This document shows, piece by piece, positions 41,364-49,729 of a stretch of 64,000 bases of DNA. How positions within the stretch are numbered: position 1 is the first letter of the stretch; each line of letters begins with the position of its first letter. The stretch spans positions 1-64,000 of the forward strand of contig JAEESF010000012.1 of assembly GCA_016286205.1 (NCBI GenBank), read 5' to 3'. The notes under the pieces were generated by a model. That model did no database searches. It saw nothing but the letters and a program-made list of their open reading frames with translations, and had not been told where the DNA came from. The DNA comes from Colicola sp016286205. GTDB taxonomy: Bacteria > Bacteroidota > Bacteroidia > Bacteroidales > Paludibacteraceae. The position numbers were made by a program, and so were the translations under genes.

Positions 41364-42601
41364 TAATCTCTTCTGAAGATATCTCGCGTATATACTTTTT
41401 CTTTCACGTCGTCTAGACAGGTGTCGTAGCGGTTAGCTATGATAGCCTGACTGCGACGTTTGAACTCGTCTAAGTCGTTGATTACCAGGCTTCCAAAGAA
41501 GGTGGTCCCGTTCTCAAGCGAAGGCTCGTAGATGATGACTTGCGCACCTTTGGCTTTCACGCGTTTCATGATGCCTTGGATGCTCGATTGACGGAAATTG
41601 TCACTATTCGATTTCATCGTCAGGCGGAATACGCCAATCGTACAATTGCGTTCTTGCGTAGCATCAAAATCGCCCTTATGATAGTAATCATAATAGCCTG
41701 CCTTGGCCAATACACGATCTGCAATAAAATCTTTACGAGTGCGGTTGCTCTCGACAATGGCGCCAATCAGATTTTCCGGTACATCTTGGTAGTTGGCTAG
41801 CAGTTGTTTGGTATCTTTCGGAAGGCAATAACCGCCATAACCAAACGATGGGTTGTTGTAGTGCGTGCCGATACGCGGATCAAGGCATACGCCATCGATA
41901 ATTGCCTGTGTGTCAAGACCTTTCATTTCTGCGTAGGTGTCCAACTCGTTGAAATAACTTACGCGGAGAGCGAGATATGTATTGGCAAATAGTTTTACGG
42001 CTTCAGCTTCGGTGAAGCCCATTATACGCGTCTCAATATCTGTTTTGATAGCACCTTCTTTCAGTAGTTCCGCAAAACGTTCTGCAGCTTCTACCAGTCG
42101 CTTGTCATCCAATTGCGTACCTACGATGATGCGGCTCGGATACAAGTTGTCGTATAATGCCTTGCTTTCGCGCAAAAACTCAGGCGAGAACAAAATGTTC
42201 TCACTTGCATATTTCTGACGTACACTTTCTGTAAATCCGACAGGAATGGTGGACTTGATCACCATAATCGCGTTCTTGTTAACGCGAATAACGGTCTTAA
42301 TCACATCTTCCACAGCACTCGTATCGAAATAATTGCGCTGACTGTCGTAATTGGTTGGAGCGGCAATCACCACGAACTCAGCATCTCTGTATGCCGATTC
42401 TGCGTCCAATGTGGCCGTTAAGTGTAATGGTTTCTCTGCCAGGTATTTCTCGATGTATTCGTCTTGTATCGGCGATTGGTGGCGATTCAGCATCTCCACT
42501 TTCTCAGGCACGATATCTACGGCCTTTACATCATTTTTCTGGGCGAGTAGGGTGGCTATGCTCAAACCTACGTAACCCGTTCCTGCAACTGCAATACGCA
42601 T
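41363..42601 (-). CDS. ugd: UDP-glucose 6-dehydrogenase-type enzyme
   Basis: A 412-residue NAD-dependent enzyme oxidising the C6 of a UDP-hexose to the uronic acid. The Rossmann motif is VAGTGYVGLSIA (residues 4-15); STIPVGFTES and FSPEFLRES follow; the catalytic cysteine lies in FGYGGYCLPKDTKQL (about residue 253). The C-terminal UDP-binding domain is present. SPEFLREGxA-type sequences favour UDP-glucose, but UDP-GlcNAc cannot be excluded. It supplies a uronic acid to the polysaccharide. Confidence 0.9.
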   Translation of the reverse strand: MRIAVAGTGYVGLSIATLLAQKNDVKAVDIVPEKVEMLNRHQSPIQDEYIEKYLAEKPLHLTATLDAESAYRDAEFVVIAAPTNYDSQRNYFDTSAVEDVIKTVIRVNKNAIMVIKSTIPVGFTESVRQKYASENILFSPEFLRESKALYDNLYPSRIIVGTQLDDKRLVEAAERFAELLKEGAIKTDIETRIMGFTEAEAVKLFANTYLALRVSYFNELDTYAEMKGLDTQAIIDGVCLDPRIGTHYNNPSFGYGGYCLPKDTKQLLANYQDVPENLIGAIVESNRTRKDFIADRVLAKAGYYDYYHKGDFDATQERNCTIGVFRLTMKSNSDNFRQSSIQGIMKRVKAKGAQVIIYEPSLENGTTFFGSLVINDLDEFKRRSQAIIANRYDTCLDDVKEKVYTRDIFRRD

Positions 42602-42626
42602 AAATTCTCAAAGAATATTCAAAATC

Positions 42627-43382
42627 TTAAATATGTTCTTCAACACCACGGAAATGCACATTTAACTCATGAAGGTGTTCTAGTAATGTACCGAGAGGTG
42701 TACCCTTTGTCATTTCGGCGAAAGCATTCACATCTTTCGGGAAGCATTTGCCTCCGTATCCGAATTTACCATCCGGTCCCGGTACATAGGTGTGCGTATC
42801 GTTGATGTAACCGGAAAGAAGGATTCCTGTGTGTACTTTGCGCCAATCTGCGCCCATTTGTTCGCAATATTCACGACAAGCGTTGAAATAAGTTACCTTG
42901 TATGCACCGAAAACATTATGCATGTACTTGGTTAATTCCGCTTCTAACGGAGACATCACAGTGAACTTCTTACCGACGAAGATCTTTGTCAGCAGGTCTT
43001 GTGCGCCGGTGAATACCATCGTTTGCTTGTTAAAATCCTCAATAAAGGTGCGCTCTGTCAGAAACTCCGGCATATAGCAAACCTGATGCCCCGTTTCGCG
43101 GGAGAGACGTTCGCTCGTACCAGGAAGAATGGTCGTGCGCACGAAAACAGGCACGTCCGGAAGATTTATGATCAATTCTTTCATCAAGGTCAAATCTTGT
43201 GTTCCATCTTCCTCTGTAGGGACGTGAATCTGTAGAAAAGCAATATCAATATTGCTCAGATCATCGTTGTAACCCTTTGGCGGATCGCTAATAAACAACT
43301 TACACTCCGGATTGTTGTGCTCAAGCCAATTTTTCAAAGCCCCACCTACAAATCCGCATCCAATAATTCCAATGTTAATCAT
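42627..43382 (-). CDS. Short UDP-sugar dehydrogenase-like protein lacking the C-terminal domain
   Basis: Only 251 residues against about 400 for the family. The Rossmann motif IGIIGCGFVGGAL, TTILPGTSERL, MPEFLTERTFI and the catalytic-cysteine loop FGYGGKCFPKDVNAF (about 216-230) are all present, after which the protein ends within about 25 residues. The third, UDP-binding domain is missing. The reading frame closes cleanly with a full upstream promoter, so this looks like a stable short form rather than a fresh frameshift. It may act on a different sugar or together with the full-length paralog next door. Confidence 0.82.
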   Translation of the reverse strand: MINIGIIGCGFVGGALKNWLEHNNPECKLFISDPPKGYNDDLSNIDIAFLQIHVPTEEDGTQDLTLMKELIINLPDVPVFVRTTILPGTSERLSRETGHQVCYMPEFLTERTFIEDFNKQTMVFTGAQDLLTKIFVGKKFTVMSPLEAELTKYMHNVFGAYKVTYFNACREYCEQMGADWRKVHTGILLSGYINDTHTYVPGPDGKFGYGGKCFPKDVNAFAEMTKGTPLGTLLEHLHELNVHFRGVEEHI

Positions 43383-43424
43383 AGTTTGTATGTGTGTTAT
43401 GTATTTTTATTCAAAAAAAGCCCG

Positions 43425-43456
43425 CAAAGGTATAACTTTTTTTTTATATATGCAAG
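43425..43456 (-). promoter_or_regulatory. Promoter of the minus-strand polysaccharide operon
   Basis: CTTG (43453-43456), 20-nt spacer, TACCTTTG (43425-43432) on the minus strand; the leader is about 39 nt. Confidence 0.72.
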
Positions 43457-43493
43457 CGCGCGCAAACAATATTTCAAAAAAAATGCATTTTCT

Positions 43494-43507
43494 GCCCCTT
43501 TAGGGGC
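43494..43507. promoter_or_regulatory. Palindrome between the divergent polysaccharide promoters
   Basis: GCCCCTTTAGGGGC, five-bp arms around TTTA, lies between the two divergent promoters, 38 bp from one and 17 bp from the other. It could be an operator or a small hairpin. Confidence 0.35.
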
Positions 43508-43523
43508 GAATTTGCACTTTCTT

Positions 43524-43555
43524 CTTGCGGCTTTCAACTATTTGTAGTACTTTTG
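43524..43555 (+). promoter_or_regulatory. Promoter of the plus-strand polysaccharide operon
   Basis: CTTG (43524-43527), 20-nt spacer, TACTTTTG (43548-43555); the leader to the ATG at 43619 is about 60 nt. Confidence 0.75.
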
Positions 43556-43618
43556 CAAAGTATTTTGGCATATTGTGTGCCTTTTGCAAAAAAAATAACA
43601 ATAAAAATCAATAACATA

Positions 43619-46600
43619 ATGAAGCATTTTAAACTTTGGAATACGCTCTGCGGATGGGTGGTATTTACCATCGCAGCCGTGACGTATCTCCTGACAATTG
43701 AACCGACTGCATCCTTTTGGGATTGCGGCGAGTTCATCTCCAGTGCTTGGAAATTGGATGTAGGCCATCCGCCCGGAGCACCATTCTTCATGTTGATGGG
43801 TCATTTCTTTGCTCTTTTTGCATCGGATGCCAGTCATGTAGCGATGTGCGTAAATGCATTGTCGGCTTTGGCTAGTGCGTTTACTATCTTGTTCCTATTC
43901 TGGACGATTACTGCGTTGGCAAAGAAATTGGTGCAGCCAGATGAACTATGGAAAGGTATAGCACTTCTTGGTGCCGGAGCCGTTGGCGCGTTGGCTTACA
44001 CATTCAGCGACACATTCTGGTTCTCGGCTGTAGAAGGCGAAGTATATGCCTCGTCCTCTTTGTTTACAGCCGTAGTGTTCTGGCTCATTCTCAAGTGGGA
44101 CGAACAGGCTGACGAAGAAGGTTCTGACCGTTGGCTGATTGCAATCGCTTATTTGATGGGACTGAGTATAGGTGTTCACTTGCTGAACTTGCTGACGATT
44201 CCAGCCATCGTATTGGTTTACTATTTCCGTCGTTACGAGTTCTCGTGGAAAGGCCTAATCTATGCCTTCTTGGCTTCTTGCGCTATTCTGCTCGTGGTTC
44301 TTTATGGCATTATTCCGGGTTTCCCGACTGTGGCGGGATGGTTTGAATTGCTATTTGTTAATGCACTCGGATGTCCGTTCAATACAGGTCTTGCAGTTTA
44401 TATTGTGCTTGCCGTTGCAGCCCTCGTTTGGGCCATTATTGAAACCAACAAAGAGGCTTCGAAAACGCGAATGGCGATCGCTGTGACAGCTGCTTTTGCA
44501 CTCTCCGGAGCAGCGTTCTTGTTCGAGCAATGGTGGATTGGTATTCTCCTTTCCGGTGCCTTGTTGGCAATTCTGCTCAGCAAGCGTGATCTGATTCCCG
44601 CTCGTTGGTTGAATACAGCAACTCTAATGATTGCTGTTATCTTGATTGGTTATAGCAGCTATGCTGCTTTGGTGATTCGCTCGAATGCGGATACGCCGAT
44701 GGATCAGAACTCGCCGGACAATGTATTCTCGCTCAAATATTATTTGAATCGTGAGCAATATGGCGATCGTCCGTTGTTCTACGGACAGACTTACAATGCG
44801 CCTGTTGAATTGCGCATCGAAGGACAAATGTGTATCCCTGTGGAAAAACAGGGGCATGCGCAATATGCCCCCGCTCCTAAGGTAGAAGGCGAGAAAGACC
44901 ATTATGTAATCACGGGGTACAAATCCTCGTATGTTTACATGAAGCAGTTCTGTATGCTTTTCCCGCGTATGTATTCGCCACAGGATAGCCATGTTCAGGC
45001 ATACAAGGAGTGGGCAAATGTCAAAGGCCGCCGCGTTCGTTATGACTATTGCGGGCAACAGAAGACAGAGTATTGTCCTACGTTTGGAGAGAACTTGCGG
45101 TTCTTCTTCCGCTATCAGGTCAATTTCATGTATTGGCGTTATTTCATGTGGAATTTTGCCGGTCGTCAGAATGACTTGCAATCCTATGGTGATATAACAA
45201 AGGGTAACTGGATTTCTGGTATTCCGTTTATTGATAATGCAATGCTCGGAGATCAATCGCTTCTGCCAACTGAACTTAAGGAGAATAAAGGACATAATGT
45301 CTATTATCTATTACCATTACTCTTAGGAGTAATTGGTATTGTATGGCAATGTTCCAAACGCAATCAGGAAGGTCAGGCAGTAGGATGGAAGAATTTTACC
45401 TTGACATTCTTGCTGTTCTTCCTAACGGGTCTGGCAATCGTGATGTATCTGAACCAAACACCTTATCAACCGCGTGAACGAGACTATGCGTATGCGGGTT
45501 CGTTCTATGCGTTCTGTATCTGGATTGGATTGGGTGTGTTGGCATTGATTGATTGGCTGAATAGTGCATTACAATCCAAGGCTGGCAAGACCATCGTGGC
45601 TGTGCTGGCTTCGTTGCTTTGCTTAGGTGTTCCCGCACTAATGGCTCAACAGAACTGGGATGATCACGATCGTTCGAAACGCTATTCGTGCCGCGATTTT
45701 GGAGCGAACTACCTAAAATCGTGTGAGACACAAGCGATCTTGTTCTCCAATGGCGATAACGATACCTTCCCATTGTGGTACAACCAAGAGGTAGAAGAAG
45801 TAGGAACAGATCTGCGTGTCTGCAACCTATCGTATCTGCAAACGGATTGGTATATCTCGCAGATGAAACGTCCATACTATGAGTCTGAGGCTCTGCCGAT
45901 CTCATGGGAATACAAAGATTTCATGCCAGGCAAGAACGAAATTGCTCGTGTGGATAATCGTTTGGGACAACCTATCTCAGTAGAGAAAGCATTTGCTTTC
46001 TTCCGTTCGGATGATCCGCGTACACAAACTCGTGAAGGAGAGAACTATCTGCCATCTGATCAACTCTATGTGGAGACACCGGATGGTCAGCAGATTTTCT
46101 TCCAGAAGAGACGTATGTACACTCGTTCGCAGATGATGATTATGGAAATGCTGCAACAGAATCAATGGAAACGTCCGATGTATTTCTGTGCAACAGTCGG
46201 CAATGACTATTATCTTGGTTTGGAGCCATGGATGGAACTGACCGGTCTGGCATACCAAATCACTCCAATTCGCAGCCAGAATGGTCAACCGCGTGTCAAC
46301 GTAGAGAAGATGTACGACAACATGATGCATAAGTTTGCCTATGGCAATATGAATCTGCCGGGCATCTACATTGACGAAAACCTGATGCGTATGTGCCGCA
46401 CACATCGTATGATGTTTGCTGAGTTAGCCGAAGAACTGATTCGTACGAACCAACGCGATAAAGCGCTCGAAGTATTGGATTTCGCAGAAGAGCAATTACC
46501 AGGCTACAATATCCCTTACGACTATACATCGGCTACGATGGCATCGATGTACTTTACGTTGGGCGAAAACGAGAAGGGATTGGCAATCATGGATAATGTG

Positions 46601-46792
46601 GCTAATACCTGTGTAGAGTATCTGCATTTTGCCCAATCGCTCAATCGTCGTCAACGCGAAGTGATGGAACCGACTTCCGGTCGCGAGGCAGCTATTCTCA
46701 GTTTCGTACTGCAGACTTGCGAACGTTACGGCCAGAATGAGCTAGTAGATAAGTATTATCCTGAATACGCACAATATGTTAACAACCGTTAA
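43619..46792 (+). CDS. DUF2723 multi-pass membrane protein, glycosyltransferase-C-like
   Basis: 1057 residues from the ATG at 43619; the ORF start at 43553 lies in the promoter. The N-terminal signature PTASFWDCGEFISSAWKLDVGHPPGAP holds an early-loop Asp/Glu typical of GT-C enzymes, followed by about eleven membrane helices and a long soluble C-terminal region with YQPRERDYAYAGSFYAF and tetratricopeptide-like helices. DUF2723 includes the eukaryotic protein O-mannosyltransferase TMEM260, so a lipid-donor protein glycosyltransferase facing the periplasm is plausible. It heads the plus-strand arm of the glycan locus. Confidence 0.85.
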   Translation: MKHFKLWNTLCGWVVFTIAAVTYLLTIEPTASFWDCGEFISSAWKLDVGHPPGAPFFMLMGHFFALFASDASHVAMCVNALSALASAFTILFLFWTITALAKKLVQPDELWKGIALLGAGAVGALAYTFSDTFWFSAVEGEVYASSSLFTAVVFWLILKWDEQADEEGSDRWLIAIAYLMGLSIGVHLLNLLTIPAIVLVYYFRRYEFSWKGLIYAFLASCAILLVVLYGIIPGFPTVAGWFELLFVNALGCPFNTGLAVYIVLAVAALVWAIIETNKEASKTRMAIAVTAAFALSGAAFLFEQWWIGILLSGALLAILLSKRDLIPARWLNTATLMIAVILIGYSSYAALVIRSNADTPMDQNSPDNVFSLKYYLNREQYGDRPLFYGQTYNAPVELRIEGQMCIPVEKQGHAQYAPAPKVEGEKDHYVITGYKSSYVYMKQFCMLFPRMYSPQDSHVQAYKEWANVKGRRVRYDYCGQQKTEYCPTFGENLRFFFRYQVNFMYWRYFMWNFAGRQNDLQSYGDITKGNWISGIPFIDNAMLGDQSLLPTELKENKGHNVYYLLPLLLGVIGIVWQCSKRNQEGQAVGWKNFTLTFLLFFLTGLAIVMYLNQTPYQPRERDYAYAGSFYAFCIWIGLGVLALIDWLNSALQSKAGKTIVAVLASLLCLGVPALMAQQNWDDHDRSKRYSCRDFGANYLKSCETQAILFSNGDNDTFPLWYNQEVEEVGTDLRVCNLSYLQTDWYISQMKRPYYESEALPISWEYKDFMPGKNEIARVDNRLGQPISVEKAFAFFRSDDPRTQTREGENYLPSDQLYVETPDGQQIFFQKRRMYTRSQMMIMEMLQQNQWKRPMYFCATVGNDYYLGLEPWMELTGLAYQITPIRSQNGQPRVNVEKMYDNMMHKFAYGNMNLPGIYIDENLMRMCRTHRMMFAELAEELIRTNQRDKALEVLDFAEEQLPGYNIPYDYTSATMASMYFTLGENEKGLAIMDNVANTCVEYLHFAQSLNRRQREVMEPTSGREAAILSFVLQTCERYGQNELVDKYYPEYAQYVNNR

Positions 46793-47972
46793 TAGAATAC
46801 CTGTTTTGCTGTTAACCGGTTATCTGGGGAGCGGCAAAACAACGCTACTGAATCGTATCCTGGCCAATCGGCAAGGAATTCGCTTTGCTGTTATTGTTAA
46901 CGATATAGGCGAAGTGAATATAGATGCGTCGCTCATTCAGCAGGGCGGAGTAGTCAGTCAGAAAGATGACTCGCTTATCGCTCTGCAGAATGGCTGCATC
47001 TGTTGCTCGCTCAAGATGGATTTGATAGCGCAGTTACATGAACTGGTTGCACAAAAAGCCTACGACTATATCGTGATTGAGGCCAGTGGTATCTGCGAAC
47101 CAGGTCCAATAGCACAAACTATCTGCTCATATCCGGAAATGGTTCCGCAGTTTGCACAAGACGGTATCCCTGCTATAGACTGCATTTGTACCGTTGTTGA
47201 TGCGCTTCGTCTGCGCGATGAGTTTGCCAATGGCGATTCTCTGGGCCACGTAACCAAAGAAGAGGATTTGGCAGCACTGGTAACTGAGCAAATTGAGTTC
47301 TGCAATATTATCCTTCTGAACAAGGCCGCAGAGGTGAGCGAAGAAGAACTGAATCATATTAGAGCCATTATTCGCGCAATCCAGCCAAAGGCTGAAATCA
47401 TAGAGACCAACTACTGTGATGTAGAGTTTGAGAAGATACTGAATACGGGTCTGTTTGACTTTGACCGCATAGCTACTTCGGCCACATGGATTAGCGAAAT
47501 AGAAGATGCCAGTCATCATCATGAGCATCACCACCATCACGATGACGATGATGATGACGATGACGATGACGATGAACACGAAGAGCACGAACATAATCAT
47601 GGCGATGAATATGGCATTGAGACCTTTGTCTATTATGCGCGTCGCCCATTTGATATAGGCTTGTTCGACGAGTTTGTTGCTGCTCATTGGCCGAAGAATA
47701 TCATTCGTTGCAAGGGTATGTGCTATTTCTCGGAGGAGTATGACATGTGCTATTTGTTTGAGCAGGCCGGTCGTCAGTTCAATCTGCGCAAAGCGGGCGA
47801 ATGGTTTGCCACGATGCCAGAAGAAGAACTGAAGCAACTGATGGCAGAAGATGCACAATTGCGCGCCGATTGGGACGAGCAATATGGAGATCGTATGCAG
47901 AAATTGGTCTTCATCGGTCAGCATTTGGACAAAGAAGCATTAACGAAAGCATTAGATTTTTGTTTGCAATGA
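46776..47972 (+). CDS. CobW/COG0523-family metal-chaperone GTPase
   Basis: 398 residues: Walker A GYLGSGKTTLLN (15-26), the metal-binding CICC in NGCICCSLK, a Walker B-like DYIVIEASGICEP and a CobW C-terminal domain. Between them is a striking His/Asp run (about residues 245-285: HHHEHHHHH followed by eleven Asp and then Glu/His). Members deliver Zn2+ or other metals to enzymes or serve as metal reserves. It overlaps the DUF2723 gene by 17 bp. No Zur-like palindrome is evident because its start lies inside the upstream gene. Confidence 0.9.
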   Translation: MLTTVNRIPVLLLTGYLGSGKTTLLNRILANRQGIRFAVIVNDIGEVNIDASLIQQGGVVSQKDDSLIALQNGCICCSLKMDLIAQLHELVAQKAYDYIVIEASGICEPGPIAQTICSYPEMVPQFAQDGIPAIDCICTVVDALRLRDEFANGDSLGHVTKEEDLAALVTEQIEFCNIILLNKAAEVSEEELNHIRAIIRAIQPKAEIIETNYCDVEFEKILNTGLFDFDRIATSATWISEIEDASHHHEHHHHHDDDDDDDDDDDEHEEHEHNHGDEYGIETFVYYARRPFDIGLFDEFVAAHWPKNIIRCKGMCYFSEEYDMCYLFEQAGRQFNLRKAGEWFATMPEEELKQLMAEDAQLRADWDEQYGDRMQKLVFIGQHLDKEALTKALDFCLQ

Positions 47973-48475
47973 GAAGAATCAACAATCCCTGGACATCGAT
48001 GCCCGACTACAATTGTTTCGGTTGTTGTCCGACCAATCCAATAGGAACACAAATGCGATTTTTTGAGGATGGCGATGACATCGTATCCATCTGGCGTCCT
48101 ACGCAGAACCACCAGTCGTGGATTAACACCTTGCATGGCGGAATTCAGGCTGTGCTATTGGATGAAGTCTGTGGATGGGTTGTGTTCCATAAACTAAAAA
48201 CGGCGGGCGTGACTGCCAAAATGGAGATGCGTTATCACAAACCCGTTTCGACATTGCAAAAATATATCAAACTGCGTGCCTTCCTGAAGGAAATGCGTCG
48301 CAACGTGGCTATAGTGCAAGGTGAACTATATAGTTCAGACGGGGAATTGCTATGCGAATGTCTCTGTACCTATTTTACTTTCCCGCAAGAGAAAGCCAAA
48401 GAAACGATGGGATATGTGGCCAGCACGACCGATGAGCATGATTACAGCTGGGAAGAAGCTTTGCAAATCATCTAA
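47969..48475 (+). CDS. PaaI-like hotdog-fold thioesterase
   Basis: 168 residues from the ATG at 47969, whose ATGA overlaps the CobW stop; the longer ORF from 47801 is out of frame inside CobW. NCFGCCPTNPIGTQMRFF, the hotdog helix LHGGIQAVLLDEVCGW and AKMEMRYHKPV are typical of 4HBT/PaaI acyl-CoA thioesterases. The N-terminal C-x2-CC is frequent in this subgroup. The substrate is unknown, and the link to glycan synthesis is unclear. Confidence 0.85.
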   Translation: MRRINNPWTSMPDYNCFGCCPTNPIGTQMRFFEDGDDIVSIWRPTQNHQSWINTLHGGIQAVLLDEVCGWVVFHKLKTAGVTAKMEMRYHKPVSTLQKYIKLRAFLKEMRRNVAIVQGELYSSDGELLCECLCTYFTFPQEKAKETMGYVASTTDEHDYSWEEALQII

Positions 48476-48510
48476 ATACGGATTTAATACAAACGAAAAA
48501 TACAAATAGT

Positions 48511-49611
48511 ATGGCAAAAATAGCACTAATAACCGGTATTACGGGACAAGATGGTTCTTACCTGGCAGAGTTTCTGCTAGAAAAAGGCTATGAGGTTCAT
48601 GGTATGATTCGTCGTAGTTCGGTGGATTATCGCGAACGTATTGCGCATCTGGAAGGTAAACCTCATTTCCACTTGCATTATGCAGATATGAGTGACTCAA
48701 TGTCGTTAGTCAAACTAGTAGGAAAAGTTATGCCGACAGAGATTTACAATCTGGCAGCGCAGAGTCATGTGCAAGTGTCGTTCGATTCTCCTGAATTTAC
48801 GGCCGATGTAGATGCCGTAGGCGTTCTGCGTGTCCTGGAAGCTGTGCGTACTAACCATTTGGAGAACACGTGCCGTATTTATCAGGCATCAACAAGTGAA
48901 CTATATGGCAAAGTGGAGGAAATACCGCAATCGGAAACAACTCCTTTCCACCCGTATAGCCCGTATGGCGTTGCGAAACTATACGGTTATTGGATTGTAA
49001 AAGAATATCGCGAGGCATACAACATGTTCTGCTGTTCGGGTATTCTGTTTAACCATGAGAGCGAGCGTCGCGGCGAGACCTTTGTGACTCGTAAGATCAC
49101 TCTGGCTGCATCGCGTATAGCGCAAGGCAAACAAGATTGTCTATATTTGGGTAACCTGGATTCGCTTCGCGACTGGGGCTATGCCAAAGATTATGTGGAA
49201 TGTATGTGGCTCATCCTGCAACACACTACTCCTGAGGATTTCGTGATTGCTACGGGCGTGCAACATTCTGTACGTGAATTTGCTACTTTGGCATTCCTTC
49301 ATGCGGGTATTGAGCTGCGTTGGGAAGGTAAAGGACTGGACGAGAAGGGTATTGATACGAAGACAGGAAAAGTGGTTGTGGCTGTTAGCCCAGATTTCTA
49401 TCGTCCTACGGATGTGGTGAACCTATTGGGAGATCCGAGCAAAGCTAAGCGAGAGTTAGGCTGGAATCCACAACGCACGAGTTTTGAGCAACTAGTGGAA
49501 CTGATGGTAAAACACGATATGCAGAAAGTGACGAACGAACGCGTAAGTGAATTGTCGCACGAACGTAAAGTGAATCTGGCCGAGTTCCTCGAGAAAGGTA
49601 TTGACAAGTAA
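48511..49611 (+). CDS. gmd: GDP-mannose 4,6-dehydratase
   Basis: A 366-residue short-chain dehydrogenase-type enzyme converting GDP-mannose to GDP-4-keto-6-deoxymannose. ITGITGQDGSYLAEFLL (NADP motif), VHGMIRRSS, the AAQSHVQVSFD loop and the catalytic YGVAK (Tyr-x3-Lys) together with NHESERRGETFVTRK are specific to Gmd. The C-terminal STxxLGW-type segment KAKRELGWNP is present. It forms a pathway with fcl, 118 bp downstream. Confidence 0.96.
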   Translation: MAKIALITGITGQDGSYLAEFLLEKGYEVHGMIRRSSVDYRERIAHLEGKPHFHLHYADMSDSMSLVKLVGKVMPTEIYNLAAQSHVQVSFDSPEFTADVDAVGVLRVLEAVRTNHLENTCRIYQASTSELYGKVEEIPQSETTPFHPYSPYGVAKLYGYWIVKEYREAYNMFCCSGILFNHESERRGETFVTRKITLAASRIAQGKQDCLYLGNLDSLRDWGYAKDYVECMWLILQHTTPEDFVIATGVQHSVREFATLAFLHAGIELRWEGKGLDEKGIDTKTGKVVVAVSPDFYRPTDVVNLLGDPSKAKRELGWNPQRTSFEQLVELMVKHDMQKVTNERVSELSHERKVNLAEFLEKGIDK

Positions 49612-49625
49612 AAACGAATATTGCG

Positions 49626-49662
49626 CTCGTGATTATCTCGTGATTGTCTCGTGATTGTCTCG
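49626..49662. repeat. 11-nt tandem repeats between gmd and fcl
   Basis: CTCGTGATTAT, CTCGTGATTGT, CTCGTGATTGT and a partial CTCGG unit, contiguous. A perfect palindrome CGTATATATACG lies just downstream at 49674-49685. Confidence 0.9.
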
Positions 49663-49729
49663 GTAGTAAATCGCGTATATATACGTAGTATATATAAAAA
49701 TGCAGTTTTTGAACCCATAAAAAAAGACC

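Noticed and set aside
42627..42627. Frameshift joining the short dehydrogenase to the next gene
   Set aside because: The downstream gene is a complete Ugd with its own Rossmann motif and start; no leftover third-domain sequence lies between them.
47127..47924. 265-residue minus-strand ORF with a long Val/Ile run
   Set aside because: It is the antisense of the CobW gene; the VIVI run is just the complement of the Asp tract.
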